Below, in pieces: positions 21,321 through 34,010 of a DNA stretch of 64,000 nucleotides. Source of the DNA: Eledone cirrhosa (taxonomy: Eukaryota; Mollusca; Cephalopoda; Octopoda; Eledonidae); contig OZ024742.1 in NCBI GenBank assembly GCA_964016885.1, forward strand, positions 123,350,828-123,414,827, given 5' to 3'. The notes under the pieces were generated by a model. The model saw nothing but the letters and a program-made list of their open reading frames with translations, did no database searches and was not told where the DNA came from. A program made the translations under genes and the position numbers. How positions within the stretch are numbered: the stretch's first letter is position 1; each line of letters begins with the position of its first letter.

Positions 21321-24300
21321 CATTTGTAATCAAAAGCCTTTCCTACGAGAACATGACATTTGTTCCTCTTCTGACATAGTGACATATGTTATATCTAGAA
21401 CTATATTGTCCCCGGTGTCTTTCCTTTTACTATCTCACCATGGTAGCATGTGTTTTAAGGGGAACTGGTGATATTTCCAGCGATCATATTGACTCCATTT
21501 ATCTGTTGTTGCTGCTGTTTAGCTACAAACCAATGGTGAGGGAGTTGATCTAGGATCAAAGACATTCCAGCCTTGACCAGTCCGTTTATCCCAGACTGCA
21601 CAACCCAATATTCCTATTTTTAATACAACAGAGTGCAGTTTAGGGAAGATTTTACTATTATTTCTAGCAGCTCAGGCAACCACAATGTTGAATCCTCTTT
21701 CGTTTATCGTTGTAGGTGTAAATAAGTATGTTGTGTTGTTAAAATCCACAAATGTTTCCTTAGCATTTTGTGGTAAAGTGTATCCATCTCATTGATATAA
21801 ATATGAATTCGGGTCTAGTTTTCTTTCAATACTCCTTTATTAGTATTATTATTATGAGATAATACCAATGTTCGTTGTAGCTCTTGTAAAAGCAGCGCTG
21901 GGCAAACTACGATCCCATGCTTCATTCAATCCGGCCCTCACTCTTCACTGGATATATTACGTTTTCCATATCAGTCGGCGAACAATCATATTTAATATCG
22001 GGAAACAAACGTATATTTTCGCTGTGGCTTCAAATTAATTAATGTTTTATTTTAATATAACAAATATCCAATTCAATACAGTGCCTTCTGGCATCTGTTG
22101 AACGTACCCCTCGCTGGTTGACCTCCCCCGATTTCTGTTTGTTTTGGGTCATCGAGGATGTAGCCACACACACCACACTTGGTCCATTGGGTGTTGGCGA
22201 AACATTTTAACATCGATAGTTGTGTTGAATAACTGAAACCGCAGTAGCTTAACCAAAAAATCATTAACGTAATTAAACGGTCTTATGTTATGAGAAACGT
22301 CTACTCTGGATATTCTTTATATCAGTGGTAAGAAATAAATATTTTATTCTACGAATAAATGAAACTACATTGCATTAATTGAAAAACAAAATGTCTATAT
22401 AGCCTTGAATGATCGTAGCTGCATTTTCTGTTCACCTTGGCCCACGAGACGTAAAGATATTTCCAATCCAGCCAAACTCTTCTACTGGAATGCTGAGACT
22501 AACATGGTTGGTGTTCTGGTCGCAGATTTGTAGATCAATGTTTTCAAGAAAAAGGCGAGTGATGGCTGCATTCCAGAATGTTTGCAGAACTTGGGGAATA
22601 TGTGGGTTGGGGTGAGGCTTGTGAATCAATGAGTGAGATTAATGGCAGGAGAAAAAGAGAAAGATAAATGAGTCCAGTGGTTTGCCGAGTGAGAGTAAGC
22701 AGTTAGATGGTTCTGAAGAGCGGGGAACATTTTAGTAATAATAGAAGCAAAAAGAAGATATCCCTATGTCGATGAGCCAGTGATTGCTGTGTGTTAGTGG
22801 TTATTTACCAATCACTCAAATAGGTGGGTTTGTTTAACTATAATGAGCTATAGGAAATAACTCATGGATTTGTATGAATAAAATAAAAGTCGATGTTCTG
22901 AAAACCGTACGTAATAGGTTATTAATTGAAATGTTCTCCTTATTTGGAGAAAGCAAACAAAAGCCTTACAGCTATTATTAACTACCCCCCACGAATAAGA
23001 AATACAATTAAAACTACTTTCTCAAAATTAATCTACTTGCTTAAAGGAAGGAAGGTCTTATCTGAAAAGATTGATTAAGCTTTCCTTCCCTAATTATGGA
23101 ATAACTATGGACATGTTTCAATCTGTTACAGACGCATCCTTAAAGTTTAGATGATGAACTATTTTTTTTGTTTACTAAAAAATATTTTATTTTATAAGGC
23201 TATTTATAGAAAAACAAAACACAATATTAAAGGGAACAAAAAAAAAGGAAATGAAAAGAAGAAAACAGAAAAAGAAAAAATAATTAATTAACGAAAGAAA
23301 GGAGGCGAGGGGAGTAGACACTATACCCCAGTCTGTGCGATGATTCAGCTGCGCCCCACGGACAAAATGTTAAAGACATTATCCCGGAGAATGGCCAGAG
23401 ATACCAGCTGCAATATCCACCCCATCTTACGGGGCTTCTTCATTAAGTGGGCTGTCCTTCTGATTTTACGCAGAGCGGGAACCAAAGACCCCAAAGGACT
23501 TGACGGAGACCGGTAAAAAGAGGAAGCAGTCGGTCAGGCTCCGGTATTAAAGTATCTTTAATTAACTTGTTTGGCTTGCTCGTCTGCATAGTAGTAGCGT
23601 CATTATCGTTTTTAGCGTACTATAACCCTCTTTGTTTAATATAATATTTGAAATATTTAAAAGAAAAATATTTATAGTGTTTATCAAAACTGCCTGCTTT
23701 CAGTTCAGTTAGTATTTTGTAAATTTACACATGGGTAATACAACTCGAATTTTAAAGCTATTTGGTCAGGTGAATAATCTCAGAGAATTAAATGACTAAC
23801 TGTTGGCAATAGCATTAATAGTTTCTCAAATAAATTTCACTTTCTCAAATTAAAGAAATTAGCTATTTCTTTATATGGGTTTTTATTTTCAATTTCTTTG
23901 GCTCGTCATTAGATCTATTCTCACACTCTCCCATTTGTTGTTGCTGCTGTCTTTGTAGGTATGACGTCAACATGTTTAATGCTTAGACGTCACTAAATTC
24001 TGTTTACTGCTTAAACATTTTCCTACTTCGTTTAGACAATTTCCATTGTATATATTATCTCTATAGATTACAGAAGTTTTCCATTGCGATAATGTGTAAC
24101 GATAAGAATTAAAACCCATAATATTCTCGTAGATTTGAATGTGATGACAGGAGCAGATACTAAATCGGAAACTGGTGACTATTTATAACAAATTTAGATT
24201 TCTTTTTTTAAATACTAATTTATATCAAATACTACTGGCTCAATACCATTGGATCCCAAAGTATTTTCCGATATCAATTTTCTTAATTACTTAGTCTGAT

Positions 24301-24475
24301 TAAGTACCATTACCCATGCTTTTATAGGTCTCCTCAGACTACTGAAATAAATAAATTTGGCGATGAACTTGAACTTCAGCCGGGTAAACAAACATTACTG
24401 TGAATAATTTTCCTACGAATTGTATTTCTGGAATTGAAGGGTTGGGAGTATTATTATTAATTGCTAAATCAGGAG
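21321..24475. other. Mostly unique AT-rich DNA
   Basis: No gene recognised. A GC-richer patch at about 23290-23540 (CCCCACGGACAAAATG, CATCTTACGGGGCTTC) shares GAAGCAGTCGGTCAGGCTCC with GAAAGCAGTCGGTCAAGTCC at 26355, so both may be bits of one dispersed repeat. AT-rich noise elsewhere. Confidence 0.45.
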
Positions 24476-24477
24476 AA

Positions 24478-24693
24478 CGGTGGACTGGGAGTATCGGTAG
24501 AGCAACGGATTATGCTTTGCAGCACAGGGCTATATCCCTTTACGTTACTAGTTCAAATTCTACCGAGGTGAGCTTTACCTTTCATTCTTACGGGGTCGAT
24601 AAAATGAAGTATCAGTAACGCACTGGGTTCCATCTAATCGACTTTCCTCTCCAACCAAAATTTGATGGCTTTGTGCCTCAATCAGAAACCAAA
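24478..24693 (+). mobile_element. tRNA-derived SINE, diverged copy
   Basis: GGTGGACTGGGAGTATCGGTA head, CTAGTTCAAATTCTACCGAG B-box region, TTCTTACGGGGTCGATAAAA body and a variant 3' end (TTTGATGGCTTTGTGCCTCA). Confidence 0.8.
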
Positions 24694-25515
24694 CAGAGGA
24701 AGGAGTGCAAATAGGCCAGTTGGCATTGGCCTAAAATGTTCAAGAATAATTACGTCCTTGGAACTGTCGTCTATTATTCTGATCCATTGTGTGTAAGTCC
24801 ATTATGTACAATATGTCGACATGTATATATACACATAGATTACATTATGTAAACTATATCTACGGTTATATACCCGTAGACCATACGTAATTCCTATGCA
24901 TTCAGCACTTACTACTAAAATACTTAATGAACACATTGAAATGAAGCCTATATTTCACATCTAGCCTGGGCTTTGCATGGGCTTAGATAGACATAGCAAG
25001 AATGATGATAGTAAGGTCTTTATTGGTTGAGTTTTAATCAGGATTTCACACAACTTTCACATTGAAAAAATCAAACATTTGTCTTAACAGGTGAAAGAGA
25101 TAACGTTGTATTGTTAGTGAGTGCAAGATTGCTAATGAGTTAAGACGTGTGTGTTTGTACGGTAGCTGTACCATTGTATATATTAGAACAGAGTCCATGC
25201 TTTATTAAGTGACATAATATCACCCAGGGCAACCTTTGCGCTCCAACAAACTGTCTGAAAATAGTTTGCAACACAAGTGCCGCCCCTATAAAAAGTGTCA
25301 CCCGGGATAGACCACCCAAGCTACGTGAGTGGCTTTCCTTCACTCTCATGTGAACTACTTGATCTTACTTTGAAACTCGGGGATACGCTACGATATTTAA
25401 CATAATATGAAGCAGCGGTTGAATACAGCACAGAGACTTATATTCTTAGATCAATTTGTCAGGCCGTATATCGGACAATCGAAACAGACAGATAGATAGA
25501 TAGGAAGAAGCCAGA
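24694..25515. other. Unique DNA
   Basis: No gene or repeat recognised. Confidence 0.45.
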
Positions 25516-25683
25516 GAAACTAACCCCCGTTACTGGTTTCGTACTTTATTTATCGCCCTCGAAAGTATGAAAAGAAAGTTAATGTCGCTGGCATTTAAAC
25601 TTAGAGCGCAGAGAGCTGAAGCGAATAACGCAAGGCATTCCATTCTATCCGACGCTCTAACGATTCTGCCAATTGGCCACTTT
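25516..25683 (-). mobile_element. tRNA-derived SINE, old minus-strand copy
   Basis: On the minus strand GTGGCCAATTGGCAGAATCG head, AGTTTAAATGCCAGCG B-box remnant, and CTTTCGAGGGCGATAAATAA body, the diverged equivalents of the type A SINE. Confidence 0.7.
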
Positions 25684-27625
25684 GTAAGACCAATTAACCT
25701 GAACATTTCTTCCGACACATCGATTGTATTTTAATTCAATATTAATGTAGAACTGGAAGATAATTTCTGGTACGTTAAGGAGATGATAATAATTATATTC
25801 ATCTGTTGAGGTCACTTGTTTTCAGTTACATTGAAAATGCTTTTGAGGAGGACATGAACGTTGCACGTTTTTTTTCCTCGTCTAAAATATAACGCAATAG
25901 TAAGTAAGACACCTCTATGCAGTGCTGCGTGAAAATTCGTTCAAAGAAATTCGGCCTTTAGAGTTATCGTAAGTTGCAAAGAGGAAATTGTCAGAGTGCC
26001 AGTGAATTCGTGTGTAGTGGAGCACTACCTTATCCAACGTTCATTTGAATGACATCCACATTAGAGAACTGACTTGGCAACAAATATAGGAATCACCATA
26101 AGTATAACATCATTAAGAACATACACCTATTTAATAACGAATGCGAATTCCGATTCAAATTGTTCTGTTTCTTTTCCTTCCCTTCGGTGTGTAATTTCAA
26201 ATTTCTATCAAGCTAATTCAGTTTCATAATAGCATTCGGAGTTCAAACCTGCTTCTTGTCACATGAGATCTGGCGACAAAGATAACCAAGAATCTTTCTA
26301 CGAAATGCAAACTCATCATAGGTTAGCTAATCTCAATGGCAACAAGCTTGAAAAGAAAGCAGTCGGTCAAGTCCCGGTGTTTGTCTATCTTCCTCGCCTC
26401 CACGTTAAGCTCGAAAATGCTCGGGTTTGTGGCCACAATGACATGGTTGAATGTGGAGAATGTGTCGCAGTATGTTGAAATGTGTTACACATTGTTTGTT
26501 AAATATTGTAGTGATTCTCTTGAGTTTCAAAATAATAGCAAGTAGTTTACATTAAAATGAAAGAAATAAAGAGGAAGAAAACAGTTTCTACTTCCAAAAT
26601 GGTTCAATTCTACGAGAAGTTTCCTAACATTCTCGTTTGTTCATGCAAGTCCATGTGAAATCATTCTTCATTTTCAATAGTAACAACCAGCTTAGATCAC
26701 AGTGTTGTTGTCCATTACAAAAGTATTGTACGAACATCATTTACTAACAAGAACCTACTCTAGCGGAAATTCAATCTCAAAATCTCTAACAACATACTCA
26801 CAACACATTCACAACTCCGCCGCTGACTGTCTCGTGATAGTAGTAATATACGTTAACTGAAACTCTTGGTAATAAATAGCTTCAAAAGTATAATGAAATG
26901 GGGAGGATTTCAAGTATGTTACATTATTGATATATCTATGAGGTTACGTGAACGTATAAATAACATTTCTCGTTGGAGTTTGATACCTGCGAGTTTAGAT
27001 CCTATCTGACAATCTTAATTTCTTTCTTCTTTTCTTTATTCTTTGTGTTATTTTTCTGGGCTATTTTTTTCTTTTCTTTTTATCGTTGGTCAGAATCTGA
27101 AGTGTTTACTTTTCTCCTATAAAATCTCTTCATTTATTCGTCGTTTCTTTGTTGTTGTTATTTTTACTGTTCTTCTCCTCTTCCGCCTTCATCACTTCCG
27201 CCATCGTCTTCTCTATGGATTCATTCTGCTTCTATTACTACTATTACTCCACAGACTTGTTTAAAGAATAAATAACTCATATATGCTTGGTCCTGTATAT
27301 GAATAAAGCTAATAGAAAGAATATATCAATAAATGCTTAGGTAAGCATAATCGAATCCAAGAAAAAAAAGTCTCAGGGAAAGAAAGCCACATTAAATCAG
27401 TCAATAAATGACTAAGTTAATGTTTGTTTTGGTTTTGGTTTTTACTTTTGGTTGTTTTATTAGATATTGAATAAAAAGTGATTTTTTAATCACGTATGTA
27501 TAATGCTATTATATAAACAGTGAGGTATATCACACGCCTGTAAATTTTCTCATGCAGTATGTGTGTGTATGTATATATATATGTAGGACACCTCGGTTAT
27601 TTTCATTTTGTAAAAAAAACCTCAC

Positions 27626-27657
<32 letters not shown>

Positions 27658-28385
27658 TCATTAGTTAAGCAAAACAAGACCACAACCTTCACAAGGAAGA
27701 CATTATTAAAAGATTGTCAACATATTTTAGTTTGATGTAAGGAATGTAGAGAATAATAATAATAATATTAATAATAATAATGTCCGTTTACAATTGTTTC
27801 GCTACTCCATATAATATTTCTGGATCAGATGACTATATATCATAATTGATCTGGTTCAGTTGAAAATAATTAACATATTTTAAAAAAACAGAGTGGCTCA
27901 TCGGAACTCAAAGGAATATAAATTAAAATAATGTTACATAATATAATGTTCCATATTGGTTTTTACTATGGTGTCTTGGTTGCATCAGCTGTCAGCCATA
28001 ATCAAGCAGTATTCATCTGTCGAGGCTGCATTGTGTGAGATCTGCCTATGGGTAACAAGATGGTATATATGATTTCTTCCTCTCCACATTATCAATCTCA
28101 ATCTCGTCATCGTCAACTTCGAGTTGTTCGCTGTTAATTCAATATGATTATTGTCAACTTAAATATAGTGTTTATCACACATCATGGTCAAACAGAGGAA
28201 CGGAATTTCAAATGAAGTTAGAAGAGTAATTAAACCAAATGATGAAGTTCGTACTATAACTAAAACGTAATTATCATCAGTCATTAAAATACTTGGAACT
28301 CTTTTAACCATCTTTTGATCTTATATTATTTATACTCCAGTCCTACAAACTGTAGAGTGCTACTTATCCGATATTTGCATTGCTT
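25684..28385. other. Unique AT-rich DNA
   Basis: No protein or RNA gene recognised. The frames at about 26263-26545 and 27043-27264 have no similarity known to me; the latter is a pyrimidine-rich Leu/Phe translation. A TA tract lies at 27631-27658. Confidence 0.45.
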
Positions 28386-28429
28386 TATTGTGCTACAATA
28401 AAACTCACCTCCTACATATATATATATAT

Positions 28430-28600
28430 GACGAAGGAATTGTGGTAAGGTACCAGATGGACCATAACGCACCAGAGTACTCAATACTTAGGGTAGTAGA
28501 GTGGGTAATAGGAAAAAGTATGACCCCCGACAGCTATTTCTGGACTAGAAATAGCCGTCCAAACGGCTTGAGCTCTGCTGTCGGGGTCATACTTTTTCCC
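28430..28600. mobile_element. Hairpin repeat family H, copy 4 (reverse orientation)
   Basis: Tail (ACGAAGGAATTGTGGTAAGG, GATGGACCATAACGCACCAG, GAGTGGGTAATAGG) then a hairpin at 28511-28599. Outer stem GTATGACCCCCGACAGC against GCTGTCGGGGTCATAC; inner CTATTTCTGG/AGAAATAG. The left arm lacks the GAGCTCAAGCCG segment present in the right, so the stem has an unpaired bulge. The tail matches copies 1 and 3 closely. Confidence 0.8.
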
Positions 28601-28782
28601 ATATATATATATAAAAAAAATAAAAAAAATAAAAAAAAAATATATATTTTCTTATTTTACGTCCTTTATATTATTGTTCTGCATTCTCCTGCATTGAACC
28701 ACCTAGGTACTATGACATAACCTGTGTATTTGCTGGCATGGGCGTGCATCTGTGCGCTTATGTTAGTTGATATATTAAATTA

Positions 28783-28787
<5 letters not shown>

Positions 28788-28817
<30 letters not shown>

Positions 28818-29115
28818 AGAAACAGGGGTTGTGTAGTTGCTGGATAAGATGTACTTATAAATAAGATGAAAGCACGAACGGGAGAAACTTTTCCTTCATC
28901 AGTTGTCTGTTGGGGATCATGGATCTACGCATTAAAGACAAGATATCTAACCCCATTGCGTCAATAACTAAAGGAAGTTATTGGGGGAAATAAGGAGAGA
29001 AGGAAAACATATATATAATAGATGGGTAAAGGGAAGAAAAAGGAAAAAACAGCGAAAAAAAATGGGAAACAACAAACCAAAGAGGGAAACCCGAAGCACA
29101 TGTGTGAGCAACTCG

Positions 29116-29162
<47 letters not shown>

Positions 29163-29165
29163 GAG
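28788..29165. other. TA arrays and a decayed hammerhead-like repeat
   Basis: TA runs at 28788-28814 and 29118-29160. At about 28878-28904 on the minus strand CTGATGAAGGAAAAGTTTCT leads to CCCGTTCGTGC: a CTGATGA core with the GAA replaced by GTT. Between them is AG-rich non-coding DNA. Confidence 0.45.
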
Positions 29166-29459
29166 TTACAACAGGTATATGCACAGGTATTTAAGTGTCG
29201 TTGGGTTAATCACCCCCCGAATGTGTTGGTGTCAATAACCGAACGAAACTTTTGTACATGTATACGTGTGACTGTTGTAACTAATTAAACTTAACTCGTC
29301 CTATGGACTGAGTGTTCTAAACCCTTGGATGTTTACATCGAATTTGTACTAGAGTATATACATATATGTGCGTGTGTATGTTTTGTGTGTAAAAAAAAAA
29401 CAGAAATAAAGTAAACGTCTCGTACAATGAAGAAATACATTGATATAGTTGGAAAAGGG

Positions 29460-29495
29460 TCTTAACATTTCGGACACTAATCTTTCATCAGAAGA
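29460..29495 (-). ncRNA. Hammerhead-like motif, family E left arm
   Basis: Minus strand: ATCTT, CTGATGA, 13-nt loop region ending GTGTCC, GAA, ATGT (stem III), T, AAGAC (stem I returns 4 of 5). Stem II is poorly paired in this copy. Confidence 0.45.
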
Positions 29496-29591
29496 TAGAA
29501 TGAGAAATAAAAGATGAAATAGAAAAATAGAGACTGAGAAGAGGAAAGAACGGAAAAAATGTTTTTTGATAAAAAGTAATTATATTTGTAC

Positions 29592-29594
<3 letters not shown>

Positions 29595-29690
<96 letters not shown>

Positions 29691-29692
29691 TA
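29595..29692. repeat. (TG)n microsatellite
   Basis: About 48 TG units. Confidence 0.97.
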
Positions 29693-29864
29693 TAAAAACA
29701 TATTTGATCCATCCTACAATGAAGAGATTTAAATTAATGATGACTTAATCGAGACTGACGGTGATCGATTTGACACACACATATTATATATAGAGAGAGA
29801 CAGATGACTGACTGAATATACACGTTTTTTCTCTCTTTCTATTTCATCATCTTTTTCTTATCCC

Positions 29865-29902
29865 ATCTTCTGATGAAGGTCTAGTGTCCGAAACGTTAGG
29901 AT
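29865..29902 (+). ncRNA. Hammerhead-like motif, family E right arm
   Basis: ATCTT (29865-29869), CTGATGA (29870-29876), AGGTCTAGTGTCC, GAA (29890-29892), ACGT (palindromic stem III), T (29897), AGGAT pairing with ATCTT 5 of 5 (one G-U). A degenerate relative at 45155 has GGAC...GTCC in the stem II position, showing what this stem looked like before one base changed here. Confidence 0.55.
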
Positions 29903-29945
29903 TATCTTCCTACTATTTCAATCATTAAACAATCATCGTACTGTG

Positions 29946-29981
29946 TCGCTTGCTATGATACTTCTGTTTAAGTGTACACAC

Positions 29982-30042
<61 letters not shown>

Positions 30043-31685
30043 ATCCGTACTCGTTTCTCATCTGAGAAAACAACAATTCTAACTAATAAAGGATTTGGTT
30101 TATGATGACCCATCTAACCCATGTCAGCATGACAAAAAAGTCGTTAAATTATGATAACGAACAGGAGGACATATATTACTAAAAAAATATTTATGTTTCG
30201 ATGATTACTCTCTAGCAACTAACACATTTCTTTCAATATCAGGTAGCAATGACGATGTTGGTAGTGTATATATTTTGTATGAATTATTAAATAAATATTT
30301 TGGGATGACGTGAATACCTCTGGTTTTGAGGTGTGGTTATTAATAAGGAAAATCCACATGAATTTTAAACATTAATATGAGTTTCCCATAAGAATAACAA
30401 AATTTACACTAGAAGAAGAAGAAGAAGAAGAAGAAGAAATCTCAAATTATATTATGTTGTATGGGTTGGAAACATGAGAATTATTACAATTTGAAATTAA
30501 ATATCAAAATTTTTAAAAATCAATTTAAAAGAGACATTGATGTGTTTTCTCAGATACACAGCTCAAATTACACATAACATTTATGATAAACAGCCATGTA
30601 TATATAAGTACGTGTGTGTATGTCTACATGTATGTGGGTGTGTTTACAATTTCTCCCTTCCCTTGCTTTCTGTCTTCTGCCTCCCTCACCCTCTCTTTTG
30701 CCTTTATACAATTTCAATTTAGAACAAAACACATATTTGTAGAAACACATTCTAAATTGCATTCATACCTACATACACACAATTTTGACCTTGCTTCTGC
30801 CTTGATAAGCATAACTTGAATATTATCACTTGAGCAATATATCGACATAAATCAAATCTGCTAAATAATTCCTTTGTCTTTTAAGATTCTTTGCATATTT
30901 TTATATTAATTTTTTTTTTTCACACCAAAATATTACAAACCAGAAACACACATTCAAATATATATATACAAATATTTCTATATGCACTTATCTGTGCAGA
31001 AAAGCAAGTGTATACATATTGCAGCTTCACTGAAATGTAAAAAAAACCTCAGATTTGAATATCATAAATCTATATTTATGTAAACATACTCCCATAGAAC
31101 CATGAATCATTCACTTTCCTTTTATACACATTTGTATTTCTACATTTAAAAGATATGTACTCAAAATTTAAAGTATATTAAAAGATAAATCCAAAAATAT
31201 AAATATATATATATAAAATTACAAACACATTTATTTTAAGCCATAATACAATTTTAAATAATTTAATTCCTGTCTTGGGAAAAATACATCTGTCAGAAAC
31301 TTAAGCTCTAATAAAATACAAGCAATATTTTACATTGCCATAAATTCAGGATTACCATTTCTTAACTATCAACACAGCAATATTTTATATCTTTTCAGCT
31401 CATAAATTCTTCAACCTATTTCTCTCCTCATTGCTACAAAACTGTTATTCATCATGTTGAAAATGTGGTCAATTTCTCCCTAAACCAATCTATTCCCATG
31501 GTATTTGACACTTTCATATCATTTTCTGAGCTCCTGTGGTTCAAACTTTTTATTTATGTTCTGTCATTAATGGTTGCTAGAAGATCTTTCAACTAAATGT
31601 GTTGTTGGAAAACTTCTCAAGTACTGTAGTACAACATATTTGCTAAGCTTAATCCAAAGACTATATGACTGCACCTCAACACAGG
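29946..31685. other. AT-rich unique DNA with CA/TA and (GAA)n tracts
   Basis: CA/TA microsatellite at 29976-30038 and (AGA)n at 30411-30438. No gene recognised. Confidence 0.5.
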
Positions 31686-31689
31686 AAAA

Positions 31690-31815
31690 ATAAATCAACA
31701 GCATCATCATTTCTACGTCGGCTCTTTCATGTTGGTAAAGATTGAATGGGACATTTTGAGGCAGAGTTTTATGGCTGGATGCCCTCCCCAGACCCAACCC
31801 TTTTTTACAACACAT
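31690..31815 (-). mobile_element. RTE-like LINE 3' end fragment
   Basis: The plus strand starts ATCATCATT and reads TTCTACGTCGGCTCTTTCAT, TTATGGCTGGATGCCCTCCC: the reverse complement of the GGGCATCCAGCC...(GAT)n tail seen at several places. 5'-truncated. Confidence 0.6.
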
Positions 31816-32079
31816 ATAGATGTGCATATTCTAAAAGCTGAGATACACACTGTAAACTAAGATAATTCTGTAATCATTTCTAACATAGGTCATGAATTTA
31901 CATAGAGTGTAGAATCTAGTAAAGGCATCTTTCCATCCATAGCCAGTTATTGTATTGAGCACAGAAGGATGAAATGCATAGTTGACAATAACATGAATTT
32001 AAATCAGTTAGTAGAGAGCTATTACTACATAGATACCAAAGTAATTTTGTTTGACACTCTTTTCTTTCTGTTACTGTGA

Positions 32080-32430
32080 TAATCTTCTTCTTCTCCCACT
32101 TATTGATGGGAGGGTTGTGGAGGCAGAGTAATTAAACACACCTTGTCAGAAGCAACCTTCTCCAATTGATTTGGCTGAGTCTCCAAGCTAGACCAGCCGA
32201 GGTCATCGATGTTATCCAACCATTTTGCTTGGCGTCAACCACTGGGTCTCCTATCAGTTGGTTTTGTTCATAGAATGTGTCCAGCAATTCTTTCCGGAGA
32301 GAATCTAACCCCAAGTCCATAATATTGAATCTGTGATCTCTCAATTCAGAGAAGTAGCAGCACCACTTGGAGCACCTCTCTGATCTCTGAGCTACAAATT
32401 CTAGCAATGTTAAATTAAGTACACAGCATA
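32080..32430 (-). pseudogene. Non-LTR retrotransposon C-terminal fragment (family R)
   Basis: Minus-strand translation gives phrases such as DPVVDAKQNGWITSMTSAG and ISEMSKEFVAQRSERC-like text, parallel to the better copy at 47868-48245 (RRPRGGCRARWLDNIHELGW). This is the C-terminal tail of a LINE reverse transcriptase with the RPRGR.R.RWxDNI motif. Frameshifts and stops mark it as dead. Confidence 0.6.
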
Positions 32431-33139
32431 ATAGTTTAGCCAAGTAAAATATGATATGATCTATGTTATACAATTCTGATTGTACTAATTTGAACATAAA
32501 ATTATCAGATTCTATATATTTTATACAAACTTCATTCTTATTCTCCATTATTCTGTTTGACTAAATTCTTACAAAATTTATATTATTTGATATTTTACAC
32601 AACTATCATCACCATCCTCGTATATTTACTTTCCTCTCTAATAGGGGTTAGAAGTTATCACAGTAATCTGAGTCAGCTCTTATTTGTAGTTACTGCCACC
32701 CCATTCTCTAGATGAGACAGAGGATGATGTCTCACAAGTACATTTCATTTGTGGGTATAGCCTCTAAAGCTGGGTGTGCTGATTGCATTATATCATAGCA
32801 CCAGTATTAAAAGTTTGCCTTTTATACCTCTCATGACTAAAGGGTACTCAATATTCTATATTGTCTCACTTTTTACAAAACAGCATATACAAAACAATTT
32901 ATAAATGAGAAAGCAATGAAAATGAAAGAATCAAAGCTAGTAAGTAAAGTGAATATATAATAATGATAATAATGAAATTATTGTGTACAGTAGTCAGATA
33001 CACTACAACTCATCAAAGGTTCATGTATAGTGCATAGAATAATGTACAAATGTCAGGAAAGTGAACAGTGTATGAGTCATGATATACACAGAGATACATG
33101 CATGCGTGTGTATGGAGGGGAAATATCAGTTCTAGTGTT

Positions 33140-33650
33140 GGTGAATTTCAGAAAGCATGGAGGTTTTAAAAGATGCAATGTCTCAGCAGCTAAAAGCTGA
33201 TCCATGTAGTTTGTTCCATGCCTCAGCAACTGAGCGTGAAAAAATGTTTCCGAATGTCATGGGAGCCATGCTGTTTTCTGACTTTGTAGGCATGCCCATG
33301 TGTGTTAGACACATGGAATTCAAAATGGTGCTCAGGGTTGTTGGCAAGATGGTTAATAATTTTGCAGGTGTTTACCATGTCAGTTGCCAGATGTCGGAGC
33401 TTCAATGTATACATGCCCAGGGAAGCAAGGCATTCAGAGTATGGTAGATGCCTGATTGAGGATATTTGCTTGGTTGCACATATCTGAACAGTTTCCAGGA
33501 GGTCAATATTCTGAGCAAGATAGGGGTTCCAGACTGGTGATGCACAAATTCTAAGTGTGGCAGCACCATAGCTATATACAGCTTTAAATAGATACTTGGA
33601 GAGCTTCTGACAAAGGTCTTACTAAGTGTTAACCAAGATACCCTCAGCCT
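33140..33650 (-). pseudogene. CR1/Jockey-like LINE reverse transcriptase C-terminus
   Basis: Minus-strand translation passes through VWNPYLAQNIDLLETVQ, ATKQISSIRHLPYSECLASL, GMYTLKLRHLATDMVNTCKI and DIRKHFFTL. This series (WNPYL..DI..LE.VQ..ATK.I..L..L.Y..RL..L....L..RR...D) is the hallmark of the C-terminal thumb region of CR1/Jockey/I-type LINE reverse transcriptases. Stops and a probable frameshift occur and the palm domain is absent. The plus-strand frame at 33157-33447 is its shadow. Confidence 0.8.
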
Positions 33651-33960
33651 CCAAGCAGTAACACATAAAATGTGAGTAACATGATAACTTTAATGAAAAC
33701 TATATTGAGGACAAGTAAAATCTTAACAATGAAATAAAGACAAGGGTGATAACTCATGCAGAAGGCAAACCATCTAGTAGGGCAGTGGTTCCAAATAAAA
33801 TAGGGTAGATGTCAGCTCCATACTCTATGGAGAAAGCAACCTGCCTAGGAGAGTAGTCACTCTGAATAAAAACTAATACAGGGTAGAGAGGACCCAACAG
33901 TCCAGTTAAACAACTTCTCTGGTGTTGTTGGTACAAATATTGCACCCAGTCCACACTGTA
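33651..33960. other. Low-information DNA, part dispersed repeat
   Basis: Contains two half-similar blocks (GCAAACCATCTAGTAGGGCA / GCAACCTGCCTAGGAGAGTA) that echo the 3' region of the LINE tails; no gene. Confidence 0.4.
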
Positions 33961-34010
33961 ATGTGGTTGGTGATAGCAAGGGCATCCAGACAGTAAAACC
34001 TTGTAAAAAC
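33925..34010 (+). mobile_element. RTE-like LINE 3' UTR fragment
   Basis: CAGTCCACACTGTAATGTGG followed by TTGGTGATAGCAAGGGCATCCAGACAGTAAAACC matches the 3' UTR at 57030-57100 and 53800-53850. Confidence 0.6.

Larger units (their letters stand above)
29415..29945. mobile_element. Inverted-repeat element with hammerhead arms (family E)
   Basis: Left arm about 29415-29545 and right arm about 29818-29945 match as reverse complements with moderate divergence (left AACATTTCGGACACTAATCT, right AGTGTCCGAAACGTTAGG). The interior holds a ~95-bp (TG)n tract at 29597-29690. A hammerhead-like unit sits in each arm. No ORF. Confidence 0.65.

Noticed and set aside
27043..27264. Hydrophobic 73-codon frame suggestive of a membrane peptide
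   Set aside because: Pyrimidine-rich composition alone yields Leu/Phe runs; no similarity, splice sites or conservation evidence.
33157..33447. 96-codon plus-strand frame
   Set aside because: Shadow of the minus-strand CR1/Jockey-like reverse transcriptase fragment, whose translation has recognisable motifs.
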